From the NCBI GenBank assembly GCA_021151695.1, contig JAGKWU010000012.1, positions 62,001 to 126,000 on the forward strand: a stretch of DNA of 64,000 bases, given 5' to 3'. Source of the stretch: Cellvibrionaceae bacterium (GTDB taxonomy: Bacteria; Pseudomonadota; Gammaproteobacteria; Pseudomonadales; Cellvibrionaceae). Positions 8,264-16,220 of the stretch are shown here, in pieces; position 1 is the first letter of the stretch; each line of letters starts with the position of its first letter. The position numbers were made by a program, and so were the translations under genes. Below the pieces are notes generated by a model. The model searched no databases. It worked only from the letters and a program-made list of their open reading frames with translations, and was not told the DNA's origin.

Positions 8264-9145
8264 ATGAATGCCTCTGCAGCTATAGACTCGCTACCGCAAA
8301 GCGAGACAAGAAAAAAATCCCCCTGGCTACAAAAGTCCGTACTTCCCGGTTTTGGTTTGTCCTTTGGTTACACCACGCTCTATGCGAGCCTGTTGGTGTT
8401 TATTCCATTGGCGGCGCTGGTGGTAAAAAGTTTTGGTATGCCGTTGGATCAATTATGGGATGTGGTCAGCAACAAACGCGCGTTAGCGAGTTATCGCCTG
8501 ACTTTCGGCGCATCACTCATTGGTGCAACTATCAATATGATTTTCGGCCTCATAGTAGCCTGGGTGTTAGTACGTTACAGCTTTCCCGGAAAACGCATCG
8601 TCGACGCGGTGGTGGATTTACCTTTTGCATTGCCCACCGCCGTAGCGGGCATCGCATTGACTGCACTCTATGCACCCAATGGTTGGGTGGGAAAATGGTT
8701 TAGCTTGATCGACGTAAAAATTGCCTACACCTGGATAGGTGTAACCATTGCACTGACGTTTATCGGCTTGCCATTTGTTGTACGCACAGTGCAACCGGTG
8801 TTGGCAGATTTGGAAGCAGAAGTAGAAGAGGCGGCTGCGAGTTTGGGTGCAAGCCGGTTACAAACCTTTAAACACATTATTTTGCCCGCGCTATTGCCAT
8901 CGCTGCTCACGGGTTTTGCATTGTCATTTGCACGTGCCATAGGTGAATACGGTTCAGTGGTTTTTATCAGCGGCAACATGCCTTATCGCACAGAAATCAC
9001 GCCGCTGTTGATCATGACCAAACTGGAACAATTTGATTACGCTGGCGCTGCTGCACTGGGCAGTGTGATGTTGTTGTTCTCGTTTGTGCTGCTCTTGATT
9101 ATCAACCTGCTCCAGCATTGGAGCCACAAGCGTACCGGAGGTTAA
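8264..9145 (+). CDS. cysT: sulfate/thiosulfate ABC transporter permease CysT (CysU)
   Basis: This 293-aa inner-membrane protein has about six transmembrane segments and the binding-protein-dependent permease EAA loop (EVEEAAASLGASRLQTFKHI, about 187-206), which docks on the ATPase CysA. The VDLPFALPTAVAGIAL segment is characteristic of CysT/CysU. The first 25 residues are a cytoplasmic tail. The stop is 2 bp from the CysW start, implying translational coupling. The protein pairs with CysW as the sulfate channel. Confidence 0.95.
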   Translation: MNASAAIDSLPQSETRKKSPWLQKSVLPGFGLSFGYTTLYASLLVFIPLAALVVKSFGMPLDQLWDVVSNKRALASYRLTFGASLIGATINMIFGLIVAWVLVRYSFPGKRIVDAVVDLPFALPTAVAGIALTALYAPNGWVGKWFSLIDVKIAYTWIGVTIALTFIGLPFVVRTVQPVLADLEAEVEEAAASLGASRLQTFKHIILPALLPSLLTGFALSFARAIGEYGSVVFISGNMPYRTEITPLLIMTKLEQFDYAGAAALGSVMLLFSFVLLLIINLLQHWSHKRTGG

Positions 9146-9147
9146 TC

Positions 9148-10038
9148 ATGGCTGGCGTAGTTTCCAATTTTGGCCACAGTGGTGGCCGCCCTCGTGCCAC
9201 AACAGAAGCGCGTTGGGTGCGTTGGACATTGATTGCAACGGCGCTGACATTTCTCAGCCTGTTTTTGATATTGCCGTTGATCATCGTCTTTACCGAAGCC
9301 TTTTCAAAAGGCCTTGGTGTTTATCTGGCAGCGATTAGCGATCCGGCAGCGGCATCGGCTATCAAGTTAACACTGATTGCCGCAGGCATAGCCGTGCCAT
9401 TGAATGTAATTTTTGGTTTGGCTGCCGCTTGGTCAATCGCCAAATTCCAATTCAAAGGTAAACAACTTGCACTCACGCTGATTGATTTACCCTTTGCGGT
9501 ATCACCGGTAATTGCTGGTTTGATTTACATGCTGTTATTCGGCGCACAAGGTTTATTTGGCCATTGGTTAATGGACCACAATATCCGCATCATGTTTGCG
9601 GTACCTGGCATCGTGTTGGCCACCGTGTTTATCACTTTCCCTTTTATTGCACGTGAATTAATTCCGCTGATGCAAGAGCAGGGCAAAGAGCAAGAAGAAG
9701 CGGCGATTACACTGGGGGCCAGTGGTTGGAAAATGTTTTGGCGAGTCACACTCCCTTCCATCAAATGGGGACTGCTCTACGGCATTATTTTGTGTAATGC
9801 ACGCGCCATGGGTGAGTTTGGTGCGGTGAGTGTCGTGAGTGGAAAAATCCGCGGCCAAACCAACACCATGCCACTGCACATTGAAATTTTGTACAACGAA
9901 TACCAATTCGCCGCCGCCTTCGCCGTTGCATCACTATTGGCGTTGTTAGCGTTGGTAACACTGGTATTAAAAAGCGCACTTGAATGGAAAGCGGCACGCG
10001 AGCATGAATTGGCAGTAAGAGCCGCCCAAGCGCAGTAA
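9148..10038 (+). CDS. cysW: sulfate/thiosulfate ABC transporter permease CysW
   Basis: This 296-aa inner-membrane partner of CysT has about six transmembrane segments, the segment LIDLPFAVSPVIAGLIY, and an EAA loop EEAAITLGASGWKMFWRVTL. ATG 9148 is chosen because GGAGG lies 7 bp upstream; an in-frame start at 9118 would overlap cysT by 28 bp. The last 20 residues are a charged cytoplasmic tail. Unusually, 287 bp including a repeat element separate it from cysA. Confidence 0.95.
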   Translation: MAGVVSNFGHSGGRPRATTEARWVRWTLIATALTFLSLFLILPLIIVFTEAFSKGLGVYLAAISDPAAASAIKLTLIAAGIAVPLNVIFGLAAAWSIAKFQFKGKQLALTLIDLPFAVSPVIAGLIYMLLFGAQGLFGHWLMDHNIRIMFAVPGIVLATVFITFPFIARELIPLMQEQGKEQEEAAITLGASGWKMFWRVTLPSIKWGLLYGIILCNARAMGEFGAVSVVSGKIRGQTNTMPLHIEILYNEYQFAAAFAVASLLALLALVTLVLKSALEWKAAREHELAVRAAQAQ

Positions 10039-10325
10039 GAGATGTTGAAGGATGGCACCAATGGCCCCCTTTGAGCTCCCCGAGCACTGGAAGAAAATGG
10101 TTGGCAAGCGCACAGGACGTGCGCTTGAGTGACGTCGCGACATGGATGTCGCGTCGGAACGACAGCCATTTTCTGAAGCGCGCAGGAAACAGGAGCGATT
10201 GGGGTCGCCTTTCTTTTGCTTACTTTTCTTTGGCGAAGCAAAGAAAAGTGAGGCCCGCGGCAGGCGAATGTTATTCGCTTGGCGAAAAAACAAAATTCGT
10301 AAACATATTTACTGAGTAAATAATC
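10039..10325. repeat. dispersed palindromic repeat between cysW and cysA
   Basis: This non-coding interval contains nested inverted repeats: GTGCGCTTGAGTGACGTCGCGACATGG with related inverted pieces near 10118-10160, and a strong hairpin ACTTTTCTTTG-gcgaag-CAAAGAAAAGT at about 10224-10251, flanked by TTTCTTTTGCTTACTTTTC. Elements with this last sequence are, as far as I recall, frequent between genes in many proteobacteria and are often miscalled as small genes. It interrupts an otherwise compact operon, and may reduce or process the message upstream of cysA. Confidence 0.65.
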
Positions 10326-11390
10326 ATGAGTATTGAAGTCCGTCACCTTAACAAAAGCTTCGGCAACTTCACCGCATTAAACAATGTCTCCCTGGATTTC
10401 CCCACGGGTGAATTGGTTGCCTTGCTCGGCCCATCCGGCTGCGGAAAAACCACGCTGCTGCGTATCATCGCCGGTTTGGAAAATCCCGATGCAGGCAGTG
10501 TGCATTTTCACGGCGAAGAAGCCACCAACGTGCATGTGCGCGAGCGCAACGTAGGTTTTGTGTTCCAACACTACGCCTTGTTTCGTCACATGACTGTGTT
10601 TGATAACGTCGCTTTCGGCTTGACAGTGCGCCCGAAAGAAACGCGCCCGAGCAAAGAGGAAATCAAAAAGCGTGTGCACGAGTTGTTGCAGCTGGTACAG
10701 CTTGACTGGTTGGCTGATCGCTATCCGCATCAATTGTCAGGCGGTCAGCGTCAACGTATCGCCTTAGCGCGCGCATTGGCAGTTGAACCAAAAGTATTGT
10801 TGCTCGACGAGCCCTTCGGTGCCTTGGATGCAAAAGTACGTAAGGATCTGCGCCGCTGGTTACGTCGTTTGCATGACGAATTGCACATCACTTCCATTTT
10901 CGTAACTCACGATCAGGAAGAGGCGATGGAAGTGGCAGATCGCATTGTGGTATTGAACAAAGGCAAGATCGAACAGATAGGTTCACCGGATGATATCTAC
11001 AACAATCCGGCCAGCCCTTTTGTGTACGATTTTATTGGCCAGGTCAATTTATTTCACAGCCGCGTGCGCGATGGCTGGGCTCATATAGGCGATTACAAAA
11101 TCCCGGCGCCCGAGCACCAGAGCGTAAATGATCAACCAGCGGTGGCCTATGTGCGCCCACACGATATAGAACTGAGCAATCAAAACTCTGAAGGCGCTAT
11201 ACCAGCGACAGTGTCTTACGTTAGCACCGCGGGTGCAGTCTTGCGCATAGAATTGAAAAATGATTTGAGCAAGGATGTCATTCACGTAGAGCTACCGCGC
11301 GCGCAGGAACGCAGCCTGGATTTGGCAGTAGGGGCAAAAGTGTTTGCTCGCCCGACAAGCAGTAAGGTGTTTTTACAGCAGGCTTCTTAA
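10326..11390 (+). CDS. cysA: sulfate ABC transporter ATPase CysA
   Basis: This 354-aa ATPase drives the CysTW importer. It has Walker A GPSGCGKTT (about 38-46), Q-loop FQHYALF, signature LSGGQRQRIALARAL (about 135-149), Walker B VLLLDEPFGALD and the switch His in FVTHDQEEA. The C-terminal region (about 240-350) is a TOBE-type regulatory domain. Length and the FRHMTVFDNVAFGL segment fit CysA well. ATG 10326 has only a weak ribosome site. It is the last gene of the locus. Confidence 0.95.
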   Translation: MSIEVRHLNKSFGNFTALNNVSLDFPTGELVALLGPSGCGKTTLLRIIAGLENPDAGSVHFHGEEATNVHVRERNVGFVFQHYALFRHMTVFDNVAFGLTVRPKETRPSKEEIKKRVHELLQLVQLDWLADRYPHQLSGGQRQRIALARALAVEPKVLLLDEPFGALDAKVRKDLRRWLRRLHDELHITSIFVTHDQEEAMEVADRIVVLNKGKIEQIGSPDDIYNNPASPFVYDFIGQVNLFHSRVRDGWAHIGDYKIPAPEHQSVNDQPAVAYVRPHDIELSNQNSEGAIPATVSYVSTAGAVLRIELKNDLSKDVIHVELPRAQERSLDLAVGAKVFARPTSSKVFLQQAS

Positions 11391-11442
11391 ATTTCTGGTT
11401 GCGGGGTAGAAAAACTTTAAATTTGAGTAAGAAGTAATTAAG

Positions 11443-11584
11443 TAGGGAGTCGTCATCCTCGGGCTAGGCGCCCCCGCCAGCCGGGGATCCAGTTCTTAAA
11501 AGTATTTAGTGCTGTGAAGATCTCAAAAGCAACAACTGGATCCCCGCATCGTGGAGGCGCCTAGCTGAAGATGACGACTCCCTA
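11443..11584. repeat. MITE-like inverted repeat, 142 bp
   Basis: Left arm 11443-11495 and right arm about 11530-11584 are near-perfect inverted copies. Both ends carry TAGGGAGTCGTCAT; both contain GGCGCC next to CTAG and GGGGATCCAGTT. The 34-nt centre is unrelated. No coding capacity. A partial copy lies at 4585-4613. Confidence 0.8.
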
Positions 11585-11586
11585 TT

Positions 11587-11622
11587 GAAAAAGCCCGGGA
11601 ACTTAGCCCGGGCTTTTTATTT
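11587..11622. terminator. bidirectional terminator after cysA and the deacetylase gene
   Basis: AAAAAGCCCGGG-aacttag-CCCGGGCTTTTT: a 12-bp symmetric stem with A/T tracts on both sides, positioned between two convergent genes. Confidence 0.9.
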
Positions 11623-11632
11623 GGCAGGAAAT

Positions 11633-12442
11633 TTATTTTTTAGCTTGCTGTTGTTTTACATAGGTCATGATATTCAGGAAAGTATCCGTCCAATAAACAT
11701 CTTTATTATCTGCCAGATATTTCAGCAATTGTTCGTGCGCTTCTCTGGACGTCGTCAGGTGATCACCGCCCACACCGTGGAAAGTAAAATTCGCCATAGT
11801 ACCTTTTTCCGCAGCAGCTTTTACCACGGCAATTAATTGGTCGCCGGTCACGTTGCTGGGGAAAGTTACGCTGACACTATAAGGGTCCATGGTTTTCATA
11901 TCAGGCGTAACACCATCGCCACCCGCGGCTTTGATCGCTACGAATTCTGACTTCACCGCATTAATATAATTTTCACCACCGGCTTTGGTATCAATGCACG
12001 GCGCGGTAAACGTGCGCTCGGTTTTGCCATCAATAGCGTAGAGCATGGTGTTGGCAATCAACAGCTGGTCTTTCATTTGCGCTACAGAAATTTTATCCAG
12101 GTCGCGCTCAGGCAACACCCAATCGCGGCCAGGTTGGGATTTGGAACATTGGTGAAAGAGGCTGTGGTTGGCTAACTCATTGCCTTGCTTGGCGGCCTCG
12201 CGCCACTCAGGCAAACGTTTGGCAATGGTCGGGCTGGAAAGCTGTAAATAAAAAGTGCCGTGCAGGTGATACTTGTTAAGTGCCGGTACGACGAAATCCA
12301 ATTGCGAATCCAGCGCATCGTCATAGGAGAGGTTTACCGCAGCCTTGTAATGCTTGGGCCAAAAGCCGGTGGCATCGGCAGCAAAGCCAAGCGGTGCCAT
12401 GGCCAGTAAACCTGCAATTGCAGCAAGGGATTTGAATTTCAT
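11633..12442 (-). CDS. exported polysaccharide deacetylase (NodB-type)
   Basis: This 269-aa protein has a signal peptide (cleavage after GFAAD) and a CE4/NodB-like deacetylase domain. The metal and catalytic motifs are visible: NLSYDDALDSQ (the TFDD-type motif, Asp-Asp near residues 38-39) and NHSLFH (the HSxxH metal motif near 105), with a late FHGVGGDH histidine. The substrate, perhaps an acetylated glycan, is unknown. ATG 12442 places the signal peptide at the N terminus; a longer reading to 12478 adds an implausible leader. It is the last gene of a leftward series of exported proteins. Confidence 0.85.
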   Translation of the reverse strand: MKFKSLAAIAGLLAMAPLGFAADATGFWPKHYKAAVNLSYDDALDSQLDFVVPALNKYHLHGTFYLQLSSPTIAKRLPEWREAAKQGNELANHSLFHQCSKSQPGRDWVLPERDLDKISVAQMKDQLLIANTMLYAIDGKTERTFTAPCIDTKAGGENYINAVKSEFVAIKAAGGDGVTPDMKTMDPYSVSVTFPSNVTGDQLIAVVKAAAEKGTMANFTFHGVGGDHLTTSREAHEQLLKYLADNKDVYWTDTFLNIMTYVKQQQAKK

Positions 12443-12483
12443 AGGCGTTTTCTCAGTCGTGGTTATTATGGTGCCCAAAAGTA

Positions 12484-12520
12484 TAAAGCCGGCCCGTCGA
12501 GCTGGTGCCGGCTTTACAAA
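12484..12520 (-). terminator. probable terminator after the VOC gene
   Basis: 10-bp stem TAAAGCCGGC / GCCGGCTTTA with a 13-nt loop. The trailing U-tract on the minus strand is short, so termination may be incomplete. Confidence 0.6.
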
Positions 12521-12559
12521 AATTGACAGAGACTAGCCCGGGATTTCTGCAGCAATGTT

Positions 12560-13132
12560 TTAGGGGTTAACCTTATCAACGATCAAACGATGGTTGTTGT
12601 CGAACACCCAGGCCTCCTCAAAGTCCACTTCAAACAAATGCCCATCAGGATCTTTAAAATAACCCGCTATTCCCCAATGGGTCCGCGTGGTCGGCTTAAC
12701 CAAGGTGCCACCGGCTTCCACAGCTCTCGCCAGAATACGTGGCACCTCATCGGCGGTCTTAGCCAGGTACACCAAACCTACACCGGAAAAGCCGGTACCT
12801 TTGGGGGAATCGGCCAGCGCATCTTTTGCAAAATCCGCGCGGGACAGCAAACAAAGTGCATAGCCACCCAAATCAATTTTTACAAAACCTTCATTGCCAG
12901 TAGGCGAACGCTTCCAACCAAGGGCTTCATAAAAAGCTGCAGACTTTTGTACGTTGTCTACGCCCAATAAAATCAAATGCAACCGTTGGCTGGGTGCAAC
13001 GGCAGCAATAGTTTCAGAAGAAAATACATGTCCTACAGGTTCTTTCAGCATTTTTTCATTATCCTTTTGAGGGGGATTGGCAACTGCAACACAGGAAACT
13101 ATTAACAGCAATAAGGCGCTAATTGTTTTCAT
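12560..13132 (-). CDS. exported VOC-superfamily (glyoxalase-like) protein
   Basis: This 190-aa protein has a convincing signal peptide (MKTISALLLLIVSCVAVANP) and then a single vicinal-oxygen-chelate domain (about 50-180). The domain shows paired beta-alpha-beta-beta-beta motifs: HLILLGVDNVQKSAAFYEALGW, then GYFKDPDGHLFEVDF with the metal-type histidine and glutamate. VOC proteins are normally cytoplasmic, so export to the periplasm is unusual. It sits 23 bp after another exported protein's gene and probably shares its transcript. No substrate can be inferred. Confidence 0.8.
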   Translation of the reverse strand: MKTISALLLLIVSCVAVANPPQKDNEKMLKEPVGHVFSSETIAAVAPSQRLHLILLGVDNVQKSAAFYEALGWKRSPTGNEGFVKIDLGGYALCLLSRADFAKDALADSPKGTGFSGVGLVYLAKTADEVPRILARAVEAGGTLVKPTTRTHWGIAGYFKDPDGHLFEVDFEEAWVFDNNHRLIVDKVNP

Positions 13133-13155
13133 TATTATTCTCTATCAAATGAGTG

Positions 13156-13677
13156 TTATAAGTTGACTGAATTATTGGGAACTACCTTGATGCGCTTCAT
13201 GACTGCGCCACCGGTTTTGGTTGGCCCGGGTTCGCCAGTAATATCCCAGATAATAAAAGTCATCACATAGTATTCACCGGCGGGAACTGCTTTGAATTCA
13301 AAACGATTTTTGTCGTTGCAACTTGTCTTCAGCACGAGCTCGTGATATTCCGGCGCATCAGGTGTAAATTTTGGTGGATTATCTTCCACTAAAACTTGTC
13401 CCTGAATAGTATTTCCGTAAGTTTTTAAAATGCGTTCACTGGAGTAATCGGCGACTGGTAATAACTCCACATTAAATCCGGCGCAGCCTTTTTTGCTGCC
13501 ATCCTTCAAGGTCAAAAAAACCTTTCCCGTTACCGATGAGTTTCCCGAGTCTTTAACCCATTTAATTGCATCGGTGTTAAATTGGTTATGCAGCTGAACT
13601 GGTGTATTAGCAGCAAGGCAAGTGCTGGAAAGAATTCCAGATAAAAAGAACGCTGATAATTTTATTGTCATTTTCAT
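13156..13677 (-). CDS. exported protein of unknown function
   Basis: This 173-aa protein has a signal peptide ending near STCLAAN. The mature part is beta-rich, with about three cysteines, and ends in a segment (FKAVPAGEYYVMTFIIWDI) that resembles carboxypeptidase-regulatory-like or transthyretin-type beta sandwiches. I do not recognise a family with confidence. It begins at ATG 13677 (a second Met two residues later is also possible) and lies between DUF5329 and the exported VOC gene in one direction. Confidence 0.65.
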   Translation of the reverse strand: MKMTIKLSAFFLSGILSSTCLAANTPVQLHNQFNTDAIKWVKDSGNSSVTGKVFLTLKDGSKKGCAGFNVELLPVADYSSERILKTYGNTIQGQVLVEDNPPKFTPDAPEYHELVLKTSCNDKNRFEFKAVPAGEYYVMTFIIWDITGEPGPTKTGGAVMKRIKVVPNNSVNL

Positions 13678-13718
13678 AATTCACGTCCGTTTTTTGGCAA
13701 GATTTAGATCCTCGGTAA

Positions 13719-14117
13719 CTAATGTTTACTTGTTTGATTTGACAAGCTATTTCGATATTCAACTAATTCTTTTGTAAACCATATCGCGCTGGGTACTGCA
13801 GGGTTGTTCTGACATTTCACTTCGTAAGCCTTGCCCGACATGCTGCTTTCAGTAGCGGCTTTTGCTATAAACGATTCAGTGTCGGTGATCATATCCTTCT
13901 TTAAAAGATAGTCATATTTTTTCTGGAGATGATCGACTGCGTCGCCGGCGGAATACCAAGCCCCATTCCTGTTAAACGTACACCCGGAGGATTTCAGGTA
14001 GCTAAAGAGGTGGTCTATCTCAAGCTTGGTATTATTGGAGGGCTCACCAGCCAGGCAGAGTTGTGACCAAAGGGTGGCCAACACCACAAAGATAGTTATT
14101 CCAAATTTTATTCTCAT
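13719..14117 (-). CDS. DUF5329 family exported protein
   Basis: This 132-aa protein has a signal peptide (cleavage near LCLAGE). The mature region IDHLFSYLKSSGCTFNRNG, the YSAGDAVDHLQKKYDYLL helix and the KCQN segment followed by WFTKELVEYR are the DUF5329 pattern, of unknown function. Two conserved cysteines could form a disulfide. It heads the leftward set of exported small proteins; the preceding gene is decayed (see DUF3592 remnant). Confidence 0.8.
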   Translation of the reverse strand: MRIKFGITIFVVLATLWSQLCLAGEPSNNTKLEIDHLFSYLKSSGCTFNRNGAWYSAGDAVDHLQKKYDYLLKKDMITDTESFIAKAATESSMSGKAYEVKCQNNPAVPSAIWFTKELVEYRNSLSNQTSKH

Positions 14118-14137
14118 AACAACTATTCTGTCCTTCT

Positions 14138-14425
14138 CTAATGAATTAGATTTTTTTGTATGAATTGAAGCAGTTTCTGTTTGTAATCAACGGGAGCGAA
14201 CTTGTAAATATTCTCATCTGCAGCACCTTCAACTAGACCTTGTTATCCCGGTGTCAAAAGGCTAATTTTAGGGATTTTTGGATTGTAATACACCAACACT
14301 TTTTGCCCTTCTTTAAATTGCGACAATGCCTTTAGTGCTTCGCGTTCCGTGGAGTAAGTGGTGCCTGTGACTTCTATTCGGTCACCGGTAAATGCCTGGC
14401 CATCAACAGTATATTCGTAATATGT
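14138..14425 (-). pseudogene. 5'-truncated DUF3592 remnant
   Basis: Reading the minus strand from 14425 gives a continuous frame beginning TYYEYTVDGQAFTGDRIEV and continuing to KEGQKVLVYYNPKIPK, which is the conserved C-terminal half of DUF3592 membrane proteins. The frame meets a TAA at 14243-14245 directly after LTPG, then continues open for about 34 more codons to a TAG at 14138-14140. There is no start codon or N-terminal transmembrane segment: an in-frame TAA lies just upstream at 14426-14428. I interpret it as a gene that lost its 5' half. It fills most of the gap between DUF5329 and the LprI-like gene. Confidence 0.7.
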
Positions 14426-14439
14426 TTATTTTATAGGCT

Positions 14440-14473
14440 AAAGCTCTCACCGCCAATTGGCAGTGAGAGCTTT
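14440..14473 (-). terminator. hairpin after the LprI-like gene
   Basis: 11-bp stem AAAGCTCTCAC / GTGAGAGCTTT with a 12-nt loop, 11 bp beyond the LprI-like stop. It lacks a clear U-tract. Confidence 0.55.
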
Positions 14474-14483
14474 ACAAATTCAA

Positions 14484-14852
14484 CTAAAGCTTGCTTGATT
14501 GGCAGCCAGTCGCCTTGCATTCCCTGATTCTGTCACGCAGGACATTTGTTCGCTCGATGGTGGTTTTTGTTACACAAGATAAATTTACATAGAAGCCAGT
14601 TGAGTTTTTCAGGCTGCAGGTTGAATTTCTGGTTTCTATCCACTGCAGTTGTGTTTTCAAAAGTGACTTCTTCTCATCTGCATTCAACAGCGTGCGCAAC
14701 TCCTTGAATGAGTTGTTTAGCTCCTCGTCTGATTTCATGTAGATTTTATTCAGGCAATACAAGCCATCAAAATCATCGCGTGGATTGTCGCAGTTGTCTG
14801 CGAGGGCTGCTGGAGTGGTGAGCACGGCCAGAATTAAAAATATATGTTTCAT
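14484..14852 (-). CDS. LprI-like (DUF1311) exported protein
   Basis: This 122-aa protein has a signal peptide (cleavage after ALAD) and a DUF1311/LprI domain: paired cysteines, then CLNKIYMKSDEELNNSFKEL and LLKTQLQWIETRNSTC, as in proteins proposed to inhibit lysozyme. Six cysteines in the mature part suggest disulfides formed in the periplasm. AGGGA precedes ATG 14852; a reading from 14882 would only add ten residues ahead of the signal peptide. Confidence 0.82.
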   Translation of the reverse strand: MKHIFLILAVLTTPAALADNCDNPRDDFDGLYCLNKIYMKSDEELNNSFKELRTLLNADEKKSLLKTQLQWIETRNSTCSLKNSTGFYVNLSCVTKTTIERTNVLRDRIRECKATGCQSSKL

Positions 14853-15072
14853 AAATGTTCCCTGTGAAATTTTTAATGTCATCGTGAATTTTGCAGGATT
14901 ATTAAACAGGATATTATCACTTCGTTCAATTAGTCAGTGCCTGATGCGTAGAATAGAGAGGCTTCGTACCGAGATGCTACGTCTGCAAGGGGTATATGAG
15001 ATAAGTTTGACAGTGGAATGGTAGTGGGTGTTGGAAGGTCAATGTGGTGGAGGTAGAGCGAAAGTTATATTC

Positions 15073-15855
15073 CTATGACCATTTCTCAAGGGAAATACCA
15101 TTTTTTTGTAAATCCTTTAAAAAGTCGTCACTGCAAAAATAATTGAATTCACAGACTCGTGCTTGGCGAACTGGATCGGACGCATCATGTGAAGTATGTC
15201 CTGGATGACACATGATTAAACTTCTATCGCTAGCCTGCATAAGCCAATGTTTGAAGTAAGTAGGAAAATTGCCTGGGCGCAACGAATAGACACCGAGAAA
15301 CTGCGATGGCAAGGAAAATCCACTGATGCTAGCTTGTTGCGAAAACCTTGCGCCCAATATGCGTAAAATTATTTTTTTAACGAAGGATTCGCCATATATA
15401 TCTGGCCTCGATGAGCGAATATAAGGCAATTTTTTGGTGTAGCGCTGTGCGAGAACACGTAAGAAACATTCCCGAATGAAGGGGAAAATATGAATGTGTT
15501 GATGCCCATCAACAAAATCCGGCTGACGCGCAAGCATTGCCTCGAAGCTATCCAATTGATCTTGCAGTGCCTTTGTAATCTTGTCTCTATCAATTCTTCC
15601 AAGGCAAGCATTGATAATGAGTTGGTTAAAAGACCAGCCCAAACTCTGCAACAGTTGCGTTAAATCGAAGTGCAGCCCTATATCAATATTTTTGTTGCTA
15701 AGGTATTTTAATTTTTCTGCATAAATAGGCCAGTATTCGTAATTGACCATGCAACTAACAGCCGATAGTCTTTTCGCTTCGATGAGTTCAAGAATGGCGT
15801 CGCTTACAGCTTCGTTGAGCGCATAATCATCGGCACAAAGCGTGATTTTCTTCAT
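15073..15855 (-). CDS. ChbG/HpnK (YdjC/NaxD-type) carbohydrate deacetylase
   Basis: This 260-aa metal-dependent deacetylase carries the YdjC family motifs: LCADDYALNEAVSDAI (Asp-Asp near 8-9), IGLHFDLTQ (metal His) and VDGHQHIHIFP (catalytic His pair). The family removes acetyl groups from N-acetylated sugars: chitobiose (ChbG), hopanoid glucosamine (HpnK) and undecaprenyl-phosphate-GalNAc (NaxD). Its ATG overlaps the GtrA stop (ATGA at 15852-15855), so it is translationally coupled; an alternative start five codons upstream exists. Given its ArnT-like, GT2 and GtrA partners, a NaxD-like role on a lipid-linked hexosamine is the best guess. Confidence 0.82.
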   Translation of the reverse strand: MKKITLCADDYALNEAVSDAILELIEAKRLSAVSCMVNYEYWPIYAEKLKYLSNKNIDIGLHFDLTQLLQSLGWSFNQLIINACLGRIDRDKITKALQDQLDSFEAMLARQPDFVDGHQHIHIFPFIRECFLRVLAQRYTKKLPYIRSSRPDIYGESFVKKIILRILGARFSQQASISGFSLPSQFLGVYSLRPGNFPTYFKHWLMQASDRSLIMCHPGHTSHDASDPVRQARVCEFNYFCSDDFLKDLQKNGISLEKWS

Positions 15856-16220
15856 TGACGAAACGCCCATAATTTACTGAGTGCAAATGTGATTAACGCA
15901 ACACCCAGGATAACGATAATAAGTGCGGTGAGATACTGTAGGTGGAAGACGTTGAGCAGAACTATATAAGAGGTTTCATTTAAAACCAGGCCAAAAACCG
16001 CGACCGCGAAATAGCGAATCTGATTTTTGCGGCTATCCTTTCCTGAAAAAGTCCAGCATGCTTGTCCGTAATAACTCACTTGAAATGCAACTAAAAATGC
16101 GATGATATTCGCAAGCAGCGGATTAAGTGTCGCATTTACCAAAATAATAAAGGTAAGCAAGTGAGTGAGCATGGCACACAAACCGATGATACCAAATCGC
16201 ACAATTTGAATATTAAACAT
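15852..16220 (-). CDS. GtrA-family membrane protein (putative lipid-sugar flippase)
   Basis: This 122-aa protein has four transmembrane helices and the GtrA signature (RFGIIGLCAMLTHLL near the N terminus, ACWTFSGKDSRKNQIRYFAV in the middle, LSKLWAFR at the end). GtrA proteins are thought to flip undecaprenyl-phosphate sugars across the inner membrane. Start ATG 16220 overlaps the upstream GT2 gene by 8 bp, and its stop overlaps the deacetylase start. Confidence 0.85.
   Translation of the reverse strand: MFNIQIVRFGIIGLCAMLTHLLTFIILVNATLNPLLANIIAFLVAFQVSYYGQACWTFSGKDSRKNQIRYFAVAVFGLVLNETSYIVLLNVFHLQYLTALIIVILGVALITFALSKLWAFRQ

Noticed and set aside
9777..10346. Minus-strand frames across the end of cysW and the following repeat
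   Set aside because: Repeat elements of this kind are often miscalled as genes; no start signal or domain.
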